Positions 43,942 to 53,120 of a stretch of DNA of 54,484 nt are shown here, piece after piece; position 1 is the first letter of the stretch, and each line of letters begins with the position of its first letter. Made by a program: the position numbers and the translations under genes. The notes beneath the pieces were generated by a model that saw nothing but the letters and a program-made list of their open reading frames with translations, did not search any database and had not been told where the DNA came from. The DNA comes from Candidatus Aegiribacteria sp. (lineage in GTDB: Bacteria > Fermentibacterota > Fermentibacteria > Fermentibacterales > JCC-6), in assembly GCA_021108005.1 (NCBI GenBank), contig JAIORS010000115.1:1-54484 (forward strand). Direction: 5' to 3'.

Positions 43942-45388
43942 ACTTCTGTTCCTTCCATGCAAGGTATCTTCGTACCGAGTATCTCACACCGCACATCGCC
44001 GCTATGGCCATTGGGAAATCGATGGCTACTCTGTGCGGAGTTCCGGAAGCCGTAAGAAGGTGCATTAGTGAATATCCCGCTACAACTGTGGCAAGGAAGA
44101 AACCTTCAGCTCCATTTTCCAGCAAGCATCTTACCGCTCCTCCCCACAGAAAGAACAGTACCCAGAAAAGCACAAGCAAACCTGCAATCGTGTAAAACGG
44201 CGAGAATGAATTAAGAGGAAATGGTTTAAAGAACTCCACAAAACGAAGGGAGATCAGCCTCAGTGTCAGTACGGGGTTATCAAGCATAAAACGGATATTT
44301 CTCTCGTAGAGTATGCTGTCCCTTACCCACTCCGGCTCATCCCTGAATTCAGGGAACTCCGCGAGTTCGGGAGAATTGAGCCTGTCAATGTACTCATCAC
44401 GAAGATCGCTGTACAACAGTAACGCGCCCCGGGCTTCATTAAGGAAGTGATCCGTAAATATTCTTCCGTTGTACTCCCACAGATTGACTCCGCCCTGAGC
44501 AGGCATGATGCGAAAAGTTCCGGAAATCCTGCTATTCCGGATTCCCCATGGAAGCATGAGAAGAGAAAATACAACCAGGATTGTAATCGCCGCCAGTAAA
44601 CCATTTCTGGAGAACCACTGCTTTCCCCTCCTCTTTTCGAAAGTACCCCTGAGCCTGTCGATAAATCGCTTCAGAAGCGGTGTGAACGGCAATATCATGA
44701 GCAGCCAGACCATTACGGGCAGGGAAGCTGGACGCGCGTAGAAGGCAGCAGCCCATACAACACCGTCCAGTGCCGATATCATAAAATATCTGCCCCCGTT
44801 TAAGCTGCGTTCCATTATCCTGAGCGATACGAATATTCCAAGAAGAAACAGGAGCGAAAACAGCGCCTGTGTTGCCGGCAAAGCTTCGTAGTAAAGTTCA
44901 AATGGATCTAGAGCGAAGAAGAGCCCGGCAAAGTATAGATATCGGCCTGAAAGAAACCTTCCCGCTATTTTTAGACCGATAAGCACCGTTAATAAACCGA
45001 GGAGCAGCTGAATTCCCCTTACAGCAAGGTAATTCCCCTGTCCGAACACGGCAAATATTCCCGCCATGAAAAACGCGTATCCGGGTACAAGGAACATCGT
45101 CGGCTGTTCCGGCCTTAATGCCCCGTAATAGCCGTCTACCCTCCTGTAGAATTCAATGGACTTTCGGAACATCGGAGGAGCGTTTTCCTCCTCAATTGGA
45201 TGCATCATGCTTCGGGAAATCATGAACCCTCTTCCCCCTAGAAGGTTCTCCGCCAGATTTGCCTGTGTTCTGCCTTCTCCAATCAGGAAGATACCCTGTG
45301 AAGCGGCACCGAATACGATAATCCGGGCGATAAGTGCAAACAGCAGGATTTTTCTTGTCAGTGCTTTTTCAACCATTCGGCAAACCAT
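43931..45388 (-). CDS. GT39-like polytopic membrane glycosyltransferase
   Basis: 485 residues with about 10-12 transmembrane helices. The first periplasmic loop holds GEGRTQANLAENLLGGRGFM, the acidic/arginine loop characteristic of ArnT/PMT-type (GT39/GT-C) transferases that use polyprenyl-phosphate sugars on the periplasmic side. Start is 45388 or ATG at 45376. It overlaps the deacetylase gene by 31 bases and the GT9 gene by 11. It is one of a pair with the gene at 46077-47414. Confidence 0.8.
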   Translation of the reverse strand: MVCRMVEKALTRKILLFALIARIIVFGAASQGIFLIGEGRTQANLAENLLGGRGFMISRSMMHPIEEENAPPMFRKSIEFYRRVDGYYGALRPEQPTMFLVPGYAFFMAGIFAVFGQGNYLAVRGIQLLLGLLTVLIGLKIAGRFLSGRYLYFAGLFFALDPFELYYEALPATQALFSLLFLLGIFVSLRIMERSLNGGRYFMISALDGVVWAAAFYARPASLPVMVWLLMILPFTPLLKRFIDRLRGTFEKRRGKQWFSRNGLLAAITILVVFSLLMLPWGIRNSRISGTFRIMPAQGGVNLWEYNGRIFTDHFLNEARGALLLYSDLRDEYIDRLNSPELAEFPEFRDEPEWVRDSILYERNIRFMLDNPVLTLRLISLRFVEFFKPFPLNSFSPFYTIAGLLVLFWVLFFLWGGAVRCLLENGAEGFFLATVVAGYSLMHLLTASGTPHRVAIDFPMAIAAMCGVRYSVRRYLAWKEQKYAG

Positions 45389-46080
45389 TCCGACCGCATC
45401 AGTTCAAGCTCGTCAGTCTGTGTTGATGTCCAGACAGGCTCCGTTGCCGGGTGCATTACCAGTTCAGCAACACCATCACCCTTTATGCTTCTGCCAATGC
45501 TCTCGAGATATCCCCTGGTAACATTACCACTTCTGGAGAAACCCAGTAACAGATCCGGGGTTATAATTCCTCGTCTGACCGCTGATTTTGCGAATTTCCT
45601 TCCAAGTCTGTTAAGTACGAAGCACGAGGGACTTTTCCACTTTTCTGGAAGCACAGCTCCTCTTACCGTTCCTATTCCGTACTCATCCGCGAGGTCGAGT
45701 ATAACATTCCTCAGTCCCCTGGCGTTATGGATATGCTGGTGGCTGTCCAACTTCGTTACCATAAGCCCTGTAGAAAGAACCTTCTCTATCTGGCTCCTCC
45801 ATTCGTTTTTTACCCTGTCAGCAAGTTTTCTTCCCTTTCTGAACCACGTTATATGTGAAGAGGGAAAGTCTTTCTCAACAAGAAAGGGAGGTTTCACGCA
45901 GTTCAGGTGAACTGATACCGCTACGTCCAAACTGGAGGCAAGTGCAATCGCTCCATCCAGATCCGGGCCGGTAGCCATGATACTCAAGCCATCAATAACT
46001 CCCTTCGGAAGAAGTATTTCAACGCTTCTGTTCACGCCTGCGGCCATTCCAAGGTCATCTACAGTTACAAATACCTTCAT
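45358..46080 (-). CDS. YdjC/ChbG/HpnK-family carbohydrate deacetylase
   Basis: 240 residues. The metal-binding acidic pair in VTVDDLGMAAGVNRS (D8, D9) and the histidines of VSVHLNC and KLDSHQHIHN match the family. The family removes N-acetyl groups from glycans (ChbG from diacetylchitobiose, HpnK from a hopanoid sugar). Overlap with the GT39-like genes on both sides (4 and 31 bases) puts it in the glycan path, probably deacetylating an N-acetylated sugar of the lipid-linked glycan; that target is inferred. Confidence 0.88.
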   Translation of the reverse strand: MKVFVTVDDLGMAAGVNRSVEILLPKGVIDGLSIMATGPDLDGAIALASSLDVAVSVHLNCVKPPFLVEKDFPSSHITWFRKGRKLADRVKNEWRSQIEKVLSTGLMVTKLDSHQHIHNARGLRNVILDLADEYGIGTVRGAVLPEKWKSPSCFVLNRLGRKFAKSAVRRGIITPDLLLGFSRSGNVTRGYLESIGRSIKGDGVAELVMHPATEPVWTSTQTDELELMRSEWFAEWLKKH

Positions 46081-47414
46081 ACCTTTTTATCTTTCCCCCT
46101 TTCCGTGTATTCCTCTATCCGTTTTTTCTCGCTCCAACCCAATTTCCTACCGATAAACAGCGATGTGAATACAATAAGAATCGTATCAACGGGCAGCCTG
46201 TACCGTACTCCGCCGTGAGCGATTGAGTGAAGTGCCAGATAGAGTAAAAAACAGCAAACAAGAAAAATAATTCTGCCGTCCTTTCTCCTCCTTATCGCCT
46301 CCCGGATAGCTATAAGAAGCATGGGGAGATAAATCAGTATTCCAGCCAGTTTTGCGGCTGCGTTTTCCATCGTTCCGCCGATAGGAGACAGGAAAAGACC
46401 GGCTCTAACTACTGTGAGATAAGTGAACAACATGGGATTCGCAAAAACGAACTCCCTGGCTCTGCTCATGATGATATTGCTTCTTTCGAGCTCCGTTTCA
46501 AGCCCGTCCATTGGAAGATAATCAAGAAGGTCCCTTCTGTTTATCCCGTTCTCGATGAAATCCGGAATGTTTATCCCTTCAATAGTCAGCATGGAAGGAT
46601 TGTTCCTCATCCAGAGATTGAGGGAACCTTTTGTCGGTAAAAGGACAGGGCTTCCAAGAACTGCGTAGTTTCTTATTACCCAGGGAATGCAGCAAAGAAC
46701 AAAACCGGTCAGTAGCAGAAGAGCTGCCCTCCATCTTCTTTTGAAAAACAGCCAGGCCAGCTGCAGAGGTACCGTGAACAGAATTGTGCTTCTTATGAGA
46801 AAGAGAATACCCGTCGCGATTCCAGCGGCAAAACCCATCTTTGGTTTGGAAGCGGACCGCAATGTAAGCAGCGCGATAACCGGAAGAAGAGAAATGTGAA
46901 TCATATCTGTCATGGCGTAGGCACTGTAATAAATGTAGTATGGATAAAGCGACCATATCAGGGTTGCAAGCATGGCCTGCTTTTCTCCCCAGTTCTCCGA
47001 TACCAGTTTCCAGACAGCCCATGCTCCCAGTATCGCAAAGATGGAATTCAGAAGAAAAACGGCTCCTGTGCATGGCCCTGTTATCATGAAAAGAGCCGCC
47101 AGAAGGATAGGATACCCCGGTTCTATTGCTGCCGTGGGAGTCTCTACCGGTACTATGCCGAAGATATATTTCGGATCCCGTGTCCAATTGTCAAAGGATT
47201 CCATCTCCCTGCCCATTACGCTTTTGACCAGGCCCATTTCTCTGCTGAATGATATCCCTTCGCCTTCAGCCACCCTTCCGGCCATGGATATGTAAAATAC
47301 CTGATCCCGCGCGGGTTTCGGCAGATCACCACCAAGAAGAACGAACCACGCAATCCTCGGTAGAAGAACCGCAATGACGATAACGATGTATCTGTATTTC
47401 AGTGGTAGTTTCAT
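46077..47414 (-). CDS. GT39-like polytopic membrane glycosyltransferase
   Basis: 445 residues, about 10 transmembrane helices. The first large loop (YISMAGRVAEGEGISFSREMGL) carries the acidic signature region of GT39/ArnT-type enzymes, and the chain ends with a basic cytosolic tail. It resembles the gene at 43931-45388 in layout (an initial helix, a long loop, then a WVIRNYAVLGSPVLLPTKGSLNLW segment against GIRNSRISGTFRIMPAQGGVNLW), suggesting the two are paralogues that add different residues or one sugar to two acceptors. ATGA overlap with the Wzt gene. Confidence 0.82.
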   Translation of the reverse strand: MKLPLKYRYIVIVIAVLLPRIAWFVLLGGDLPKPARDQVFYISMAGRVAEGEGISFSREMGLVKSVMGREMESFDNWTRDPKYIFGIVPVETPTAAIEPGYPILLAALFMITGPCTGAVFLLNSIFAILGAWAVWKLVSENWGEKQAMLATLIWSLYPYYIYYSAYAMTDMIHISLLPVIALLTLRSASKPKMGFAAGIATGILFLIRSTILFTVPLQLAWLFFKRRWRAALLLLTGFVLCCIPWVIRNYAVLGSPVLLPTKGSLNLWMRNNPSMLTIEGINIPDFIENGINRRDLLDYLPMDGLETELERSNIIMSRAREFVFANPMLFTYLTVVRAGLFLSPIGGTMENAAAKLAGILIYLPMLLIAIREAIRRRKDGRIIFLVCCFLLYLALHSIAHGGVRYRLPVDTILIVFTSLFIGRKLGWSEKKRIEEYTERGKDKKV

Positions 47415-48613
47415 TCATGCTTCCAGATCGCTTGAGACAGCCTCAGAGGTGGATTCTTCCTCTCTTCTATCAATGTGATGGGATAGAAGAACTCCTGCCA
47501 GTGATAATCTTTGCCTGCTTCCGGATCTGTAAGGGCAATGCCAAGAAGATAGGTTCCAGGTTCTCTGATATCCAGGTCTATTCTGATGCTGGATTCGAGC
47601 GAACCGGTGAAACTCAGCAGGGGCTGGTTCATTTCAAGATTATTCGTTCCGATTACTGTTTCACCGTCTGTTCTATGAATGGAAAAACCGAAAACCACAT
47701 TATCTACCCTCGAGGGAATACGGCTCTTTATGACCGTATCTACAATAATCCCTTCCCCTTTTCTGAATGTTCTGGTTGGAATACCATCCGAGTTTCTCAG
47801 TTTGACCGAATCGAACCAGATTTCCCTGCTGCCCCATTCTTTCTGAGTCGCGGTTGTGGATACATCGTTCATTCTCGCCGATACATTCTGCAGGTACCCT
47901 GACAGAACGTCCTCCGCGTCGGAATCCATCTTAATCCTGCCTTCATTCAGCCAGATGGCTCTGTTGCACAGCTTTGACACGGCTTCAAGGTCATGTGAAA
48001 CGAAAATTATCGTCTTTCCTCTTTTCCTGAAATCCCATATTCGCTGGTGGCATTTCTGCTGGAACTCCGCGTCACCCACAGCAAGTACTTCATCAATCAG
48101 CAGTATATCCGGATCTACAGCCGTCGCAAGGCTGAAACCCAGCCTCATGAACATACCGTTGGAATAGTATTTCACGGGAGTATCCATGAATCGGGAAAGC
48201 TGGGCGAAATCCGCAATTTCGGGAACGAGCAGCTTCATATCGTTCCTGCACAGACCAAGCATGGCGCCATTAAGCATCAGGTTTTCTTCGCCTGTAAGAT
48301 CGGGGTGAAAGCCAACCCCAAGATCCAGAAGGGACGCAATCCTTCCGTATGATACCGCGGTTCCCGATGTAGGCCGGTATATTCCTGCCAGTATTTTGAG
48401 AGTGGTTGATTTCCCCGCGCCGTTCGATCCGATTATCGCCACTGATTCGCCCTGATCAATATTGATACTGACATCTTCAAGCGCTCTGAAGTTTTCCGTC
48501 CTTGTTTTTCTATTGAACAGATTCAGCATTGTTTCCCGCAGTGATACAGCCCTGTCATGGTAAAGCCTGTAATCCAGCGTAACTTCATTCATGCGGATAA
48601 AGCCGGTATCCAA
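47411..48613 (-). CDS. polysaccharide ABC exporter ATP-binding protein (Wzt-like)
   Basis: 400 residues. The ABC domain has Walker A GSNGAGKST (62-70), a C-loop YYSNGM typical of the Wzt/TagH group, Walker B DILLIDEVLAVGD and the switch histidine SHD. The remaining ~130 residues (from about 265) form the beta-sandwich Wzt C-terminal domain that recognises the modified end of the glycan (TDGETVIGTNNLEM; LDIREPGTYLLGIAL). TTG is the start codon at 48613, with AAAGGAG 7 bases upstream, one base after the Wzm stop. Together with Wzm it exports lipid-linked polysaccharide. Confidence 0.92.
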   Translation of the reverse strand: MDTGFIRMNEVTLDYRLYHDRAVSLRETMLNLFNRKTRTENFRALEDVSINIDQGESVAIIGSNGAGKSTTLKILAGIYRPTSGTAVSYGRIASLLDLGVGFHPDLTGEENLMLNGAMLGLCRNDMKLLVPEIADFAQLSRFMDTPVKYYSNGMFMRLGFSLATAVDPDILLIDEVLAVGDAEFQQKCHQRIWDFRKRGKTIIFVSHDLEAVSKLCNRAIWLNEGRIKMDSDAEDVLSGYLQNVSARMNDVSTTATQKEWGSREIWFDSVKLRNSDGIPTRTFRKGEGIIVDTVIKSRIPSRVDNVVFGFSIHRTDGETVIGTNNLEMNQPLLSFTGSLESSIRIDLDIREPGTYLLGIALTDPEAGKDYHWQEFFYPITLIEERKNPPLRLSQAIWKHE

Positions 48614-48614
48614 A

Positions 48615-49412
48615 TTACAACTCCTTTACAACCACTGGCTCGGCTTTTCTGAAGACTGCGATGCCAATAAACAGCAGCACGAAGGACCAGGAGCCCAGGG
48701 ATATCCAGCACCATAATGGCGGCCATGTACCCGCATAAAAAATCGAATGCATTATCTCCATGAAACCTGAAACGGGATTGAATTTAAGAATAGCCACCAG
48801 CTTCTGAGACTGAATTATATCAACACCAATTGAATCCAGTGGATAAATAATCGGGGACGCGTAGAACCAGGCAAGAAGCAGAACTTCTATGAACTGTTTG
48901 ACGTCTCTGTAGAAAACATTTCCGATGGAAACCAGCATTCCGATTCCCACTGTCATCATCGTCAGAAGGATTAAAGCCGGAAGTATTAAAACAATAGAAA
49001 TCCCCGGATAGTGCCCGAATATGATGAGAACAACTTCCAGTACAACAAGTGCAAGGAGCAGGTGAACAAGGTTGGCCGCTACCTCGGCCGCCGGAAGAGC
49101 CATCCTGGGAAAGTATATGCTCCTTATCAGCCTGTGGTTATCCAGAAGGCTCGATGTGGTTGCGGAAAGAGATGAGGAGAAGAAATTCCATGGCAGCAGT
49201 CCTGTCAGCAGGAAAAGTGAGAAGTGTTGTATCGCCCCGCCGAACCGCAGTATCCGTGTAAATACAAAATAGTATACAACCATGCTGAACAGGGGTTTCA
49301 GAAGAAACCAGGCAAAACCAAGTACAGACCTCTTGTAGCGTACTTTCAGATCCTTGGCCACCAGGCTTTCCATCAAAAGGACCAGTCTTGCTATACCCCA
49401 TTTATCAGCCAT
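48615..49412 (-). CDS. polysaccharide ABC exporter permease (Wzm-like)
   Basis: About 265 residues from the ATG at 49412 (GTG at 49421 is an alternative). Six hydrophobic segments with the ABC2 permease pattern: DLKVRYKRSVLGFAWFLLKPLFSM before helix 1, then LPWNFFSSSLSATTSSLLDNHRLIRSIYFPR, the conserved NH2-terminal coupling region, and later FYRDVKQFIEVLLLAWFYASPIIYPL. It exports undecaprenyl-linked O-polysaccharide across the inner membrane. Partner of the Wzt-like gene one base downstream; its start overlaps the end of plsY. Confidence 0.92.
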   Translation of the reverse strand: MADKWGIARLVLLMESLVAKDLKVRYKRSVLGFAWFLLKPLFSMVVYYFVFTRILRFGGAIQHFSLFLLTGLLPWNFFSSSLSATTSSLLDNHRLIRSIYFPRMALPAAEVAANLVHLLLALVVLEVVLIIFGHYPGISIVLILPALILLTMMTVGIGMLVSIGNVFYRDVKQFIEVLLLAWFYASPIIYPLDSIGVDIIQSQKLVAILKFNPVSGFMEIMHSIFYAGTWPPLWCWISLGSWSFVLLFIGIAVFRKAEPVVVKEL

Positions 49413-50034
49413 CTTTCCCACCGCGAAAACTGAATTTGTCTTCTTCCCCCCTCAGTAATCGTACAATATTCGATTTATGTCTTACAATAATAAGAACGGC
49501 AACAAGACATATAATTATCTGGATGGAAGGCTCACCGGGCTCCAGAATGAAAACCGCAGGTATCATCGCCACTGCCGCCGATATTGAGCCGAGAGATACG
49601 TATCTTGCGGTTGAAAGAACAAGGATAAACACGGCAAAACCAACTGCGACTGTCAGAGGTGATAAAATCAGCAGAACACCAAGAGTTGTAGCGACACCTT
49701 TACCTCCGCGAAATCCAAGCCAGGGGCTGAAAACATGCCCTATAACAGCGAAGACGGAGGAGGCGGCCAGAACCCATTGCCCGGCTGGAAGCGTGAAACC
49801 CGTAATTCCATACTTCGCGGCAAGAACGGGCAGTGCTCCCTTTAGAGCATCCAGAAACAACCCGGCAAAGCCTACTCGTCTGCCGCATACCCGAAACAGG
49901 TTCGTAGCGCCTGTGTTACCGGAACCCTCTTTCCTTATATCAACGCCCCGGAGTTTACCCAGAAGCCATGACCAGGGTACGGAACCGGAAAAAAAAGCGA
50001 ACAGAATGTAGAAAATACCTGGCCAGAGGATCAT
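49405..50034 (-). CDS. plsY: glycerol-3-phosphate acyltransferase PlsY
   Basis: 209 residues, five hydrophobic segments. PlsY signatures: SVPWSWLLGKLRGVDIRKEGSGNTGATNLFRVCG, AVIGHVFSPWLGFRGGKGVATTLGVL and the C-terminal IIVRHKSNIVRLLRGEE. It transfers acyl from acyl-phosphate to glycerol-3-phosphate, the first step of phospholipid synthesis. It follows der by one base and precedes Wzm with overlap. Confidence 0.95.
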   Translation of the reverse strand: MILWPGIFYILFAFFSGSVPWSWLLGKLRGVDIRKEGSGNTGATNLFRVCGRRVGFAGLFLDALKGALPVLAAKYGITGFTLPAGQWVLAASSVFAVIGHVFSPWLGFRGGKGVATTLGVLLILSPLTVAVGFAVFILVLSTARYVSLGSISAAVAMIPAVFILEPGEPSIQIIICLVAVLIIVRHKSNIVRLLRGEEDKFSFRGGKDG

Positions 50035-50035
50035 A

Positions 50036-51337
50036 TCAATGCTTCCTCTTTCTGTAGATAACTTTCAGGGGAACCCCTTTCATTCCAAGACAATCCCTAA
50101 GGTTATTCTCAATATAGCGCCGGTAATTCTCCGGAATATCCTCGGGACGATTTGAGAATATCAGGATCTTCGGAGGTTTCTGCCCTACCTGGGTGGCATA
50201 GAATAGCTTGACCAGTTTCCCTCTTGGTGATGGAGGCTGAACATCTTCTACTGCCTTCTGTATTCTTCTGTTCACCTCGGGGGTTGAGAATTCCGATTCC
50301 CGCATTTCCCCGACCTTGACAACTGTTGGGAGTATTCTGTCCGCACCTTCCCCGGTCAGAGCGGAAAAGAAAAGAATCGGGATGTTCTTCGCCTGGTTGA
50401 AACGTTGAATGATGCTGTCTATCCAGAGTTCCCTGTTTATCCCCAGGTCGATCTTGTTAACACCTATTACAACACCCTTGCCCATATCCCAGGCTTTTGC
50501 CGCAATGCGAATGTCCTGCTGAACAGGATACTCCGTCCCATCCATCAGAACCAGAACCACATCCCCGCGGGAGATGGATTTCCAGGCTCTCACTGTGCTG
50601 TAGAACTCCACATCATCCATTTTGCGTGATTTTCTTCGCAGTCCTGCCGTATCAACAATCTTTATCTCATTATCATGCCATGTAACCATGGTGTCTATAG
50701 AATCCCTGGTGGTTCCCGGAACGTCTGTTACGATATTCCTTTCTTCCCGGCATAACCTGTTGACTATCGAGCTTTTTCCGACATTCGGCCTTCCAACCAC
50801 TGCCATAGAAAGTCCCGTGTACTCGCTTTTTACAACGGCAGGAAGAACGGCGATCACAGCATCAAGCAGATCACCCGACCCGTGGCCATGCAGCCCGCTT
50901 ACCGGCCATGGATCTCCCAGACCCAGTCTGTAGAATTCCGGCACAAGATCCATTCTCTGATTGTTATCGATTTTATTCACGGCAAGAAATGATGGCAGAC
51001 CCGTTTTCCGCACAAGTTCCGCAGCCTCAATATCGAAAGGATGAATCCCTGATACCGCGTCAACCACAAGAATTACGGCATCAGCTTCCAGAAGAGCAAG
51101 GTTTATCTGACGTTCAATACTCTCCTGAAAAGCATCTTCACTGCCTGGCTCCAGCCCGCCGGTGTCAATGACAAGAAAGTCGTAGCCTGACCAGTTTGCC
51201 CAGGTTATCTTCCTGTCTCTCGTAACCCCGGGCTGATCGTCAACTATCGCTATGCGTCCTCCCGCGATGCGGTTGAACAATGTTGATTTTCCCACATTTA
51301 CTCTGCCCACTATAGCGACAGTCGGTAAACTGGACAT
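50036..51337 (-). CDS. der: ribosome-associated GTPase Der (EngA)
   Basis: 433 residues with two consecutive GTPase domains: GRVNVGKST (11-19) with DTGG and NKID, then GRPNVGKSS (about 182) with DTAG and NKID, followed by the C-terminal KH-like domain (IFSNRPEDIPENYRRYIENNLR). Der acts in 50S ribosome assembly. It is divergently transcribed from the + strand gene at 51435, with the shared promoter region at 51338-51434. Confidence 0.96.
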   Translation of the reverse strand: MSSLPTVAIVGRVNVGKSTLFNRIAGGRIAIVDDQPGVTRDRKITWANWSGYDFLVIDTGGLEPGSEDAFQESIERQINLALLEADAVILVVDAVSGIHPFDIEAAELVRKTGLPSFLAVNKIDNNQRMDLVPEFYRLGLGDPWPVSGLHGHGSGDLLDAVIAVLPAVVKSEYTGLSMAVVGRPNVGKSSIVNRLCREERNIVTDVPGTTRDSIDTMVTWHDNEIKIVDTAGLRRKSRKMDDVEFYSTVRAWKSISRGDVVLVLMDGTEYPVQQDIRIAAKAWDMGKGVVIGVNKIDLGINRELWIDSIIQRFNQAKNIPILFFSALTGEGADRILPTVVKVGEMRESEFSTPEVNRRIQKAVEDVQPPSPRGKLVKLFYATQVGQKPPKILIFSNRPEDIPENYRRYIENNLRDCLGMKGVPLKVIYRKRKH

Positions 51338-51434
51338 GCTTTCACCCCATTTCGTAGATTACAGACGAACAACAATTATACATTTTGCGGGTTTGATAAG
51401 GGAGTCCGTAATATACCATAACCTGGAGAGAAAT

Positions 51435-51890
51435 ATGTTTTTGCATTGTGTTTACTCAATAATGATATTCGCATCGATAACCGATTCAACCGAAATTGTA
51501 CCGGCATTCAGGGATTCGATCCTTGCGGGAAACGTGTCAGCTGCCGTTGATATGATTTCCATAGAAGCTCTCCTTGATGTAGATTCCGTTCTTACGCAGA
51601 ATCCTGATCAGATTTCCAATGTGCTTTCTTATTTCGGCCTTCAGATGGAAATCCGGGAGATGCAGGGAATGGATGGAAAGCAGTTGCTTCTTGAGATACT
51701 ATCAAGTCCAAACGTTTTCGGTGCCATTGTTCTTTTTGGTATTTCACCCGAAGAACCAGTGAAATCCGCAGAAAGAACGTTTGTTCCTGTTGGTTACGGG
51801 TTGTTCGGAGAAAGGGACACGATATACCTTGAAATAGTATCCGAGAGCGGACACTGGAAAATAGACGATTTCTTTGAAACCGTTCCCTGA
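51435..51890 (+). CDS. small exported protein of unknown function
   Basis: 151 residues from the ATG at 51435 (GGAGAG 4 bases upstream); the frame is open further back into der but without a start signal. The N-terminus FLHCVYSIMIFASITDS is a signal-like hydrophobic run. The remainder (DSILAGNVSAAVDMISIEALLDVD, then RTFVPVGYGLFGERDTIYLEIVSESGHWKIDDFFETVP) has the NTF2/SnoaL-like texture of an alpha+beta cone ending in a W-K-I-D-D strand. No ligand or activity can be assigned. It is the first + strand gene in the right-hand block. Confidence 0.55.
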   Translation: MFLHCVYSIMIFASITDSTEIVPAFRDSILAGNVSAAVDMISIEALLDVDSVLTQNPDQISNVLSYFGLQMEIREMQGMDGKQLLLEILSSPNVFGAIVLFGISPEEPVKSAERTFVPVGYGLFGERDTIYLEIVSESGHWKIDDFFETVP

Positions 51891-51958
51891 ATTCATCCAC
51901 TCCCCCGAGGTATCTGAACATGTTAGATTAGATTTTGAAGGTATACAGTCTTTGTTAC

Positions 51959-51971
51959 GTACGAAACGTAC
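51959..51971 (+). promoter_or_regulatory. short inverted repeat upstream of the HD-GYP gene
   Basis: GTACG, spacer AAA, CGTAC, a perfect 5-bp inverted repeat 31 bases before the HD-GYP start codon, in the 110-base gap that should hold its promoter. It could be a regulator site or part of the promoter; nothing else supports it. Confidence 0.2.
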
Positions 51972-52001
51972 TGAAACAGTCCTCTATATCACGGAGACGG
52001 A

Positions 52002-53120
52002 ATGCTCTTTAAAAACGGAAACGTAGAAGCTGTCCAGATGAAATCCCTGTTAAGAATCAACAGGGCTATAAGCCGTGTCAGAGACCTGCACTCCCTTGTT
52101 ACTCTTCTCGCGTCGGAAACCAGCAAGGTTCTTGATGTTGAGAGATCTACCGTGTTCCTTTACAGCAGAAAAACCGATGAACTCTGGTCTTACATCGCAG
52201 AGGGCGAAGCGGAAGAAATACGTTTCGACGCCAGCCAGGGCATCGCCGGTTCAGTATTCCGAAGCACGAAGACTTTGATCCTGCACGATGTCTCCGATAA
52301 CGAGCAATTCAACAATACAATTGATGCAACAACAGGTTTCATCACAAGGAACATGATAACAGCACCCATTATCAACCCTTCCGGTGTCTGTATCGGTGTA
52401 TTCCAGGTCATCAATAAAAAGGAAGGTAATTTTAACTCGAAAGATGCTGAATTCCTTGAAATAGTATCTTCTGAAACCGCCGTAACCATTGAAAACGTCA
52501 GGCTTCTTGAAAGCCGCAAACGTATGTTCGAAAGCCTTATTAAAGCTCTCACCATCTCCATTGAAGCAAGGGATCCACTCACAGCGGGACACAGTTTCGA
52601 CGTTACTTTTCTGGCAGGCAAAATAGCTGAATACATGAACATCGACAGCGATACCCGGGAAGCGATTTATTACGCCGCCCTTCTGCACGATTACGGAAAG
52701 ATCGCCGTTCCCGACAGTATACTCAAGAAACCTGGGAAACTGTCTGAGGACGAAATCGTTATACTCAGAAAACATGTGCAGCATACGAAGATAGTTCTCT
52801 CTTCGATAGAATTCGCTGAAAAACTTGAGCAGGTTCCCCTATTCGCGGCGCATCATCACGAAAGGATTGACGGAAAGGGGTATCCTGACGGCCTTAAAGG
52901 CTCTGAGATATCCATAGGAGGCAAGATAATAGCAGTCGCTGACGTATTCGAGGCACTTACAGCCAAAAGGCACTACCGTGAACCCTACACACTGAAGAAA
53001 ACTCTTAACCTTATAATCGATGGAATCGGCACTCAATTCGACAAAGACGCTGTACTCGCCCTGAGGAATTATTTCCTGGACATTGGAAAACTGAAGCCCG
53101 AGGAAGTACCGGTTGGCTGA
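52002..53120 (+). CDS. GAF-domain HD-GYP phosphodiesterase (c-di-GMP type)
   Basis: 372 residues. A GAF domain spans about 20-170 (VLDVERSTVFLYSRKTDELW, IAGSVFRSTKTLILHDVS, TAPIINPSGVCIGVFQVINK). The HD-GYP domain spans about 175-365: GHSFDVTF, HD pair H229-D230 in LLHDYGKIAVP, and HHHERIDGKGYPDGLKG with the GYP signature (293-295), then GGKIIAVADVFEALTAKRHYR. The metal ligands look intact, so c-di-GMP hydrolysis is expected. Its end overlaps the cyclase gene by 8 bases if TTG 53113 is used. Confidence 0.9.
   Translation: MLFKNGNVEAVQMKSLLRINRAISRVRDLHSLVTLLASETSKVLDVERSTVFLYSRKTDELWSYIAEGEAEEIRFDASQGIAGSVFRSTKTLILHDVSDNEQFNNTIDATTGFITRNMITAPIINPSGVCIGVFQVINKKEGNFNSKDAEFLEIVSSETAVTIENVRLLESRKRMFESLIKALTISIEARDPLTAGHSFDVTFLAGKIAEYMNIDSDTREAIYYAALLHDYGKIAVPDSILKKPGKLSEDEIVILRKHVQHTKIVLSSIEFAEKLEQVPLFAAHHHERIDGKGYPDGLKGSEISIGGKIIAVADVFEALTAKRHYREPYTLKKTLNLIIDGIGTQFDKDAVLALRNYFLDIGKLKPEEVPVG

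Noticed and set aside
46579-47187. 202-codon - strand ORF
   Set aside because: Alternative frame inside the GT39-like gene; the real frame shows coherent transmembrane helices and overlaps its neighbours properly.
49388-50011. 207-codon + strand ORF opposite plsY
   Set aside because: Antisense shadow of plsY, whose family motifs are complete.
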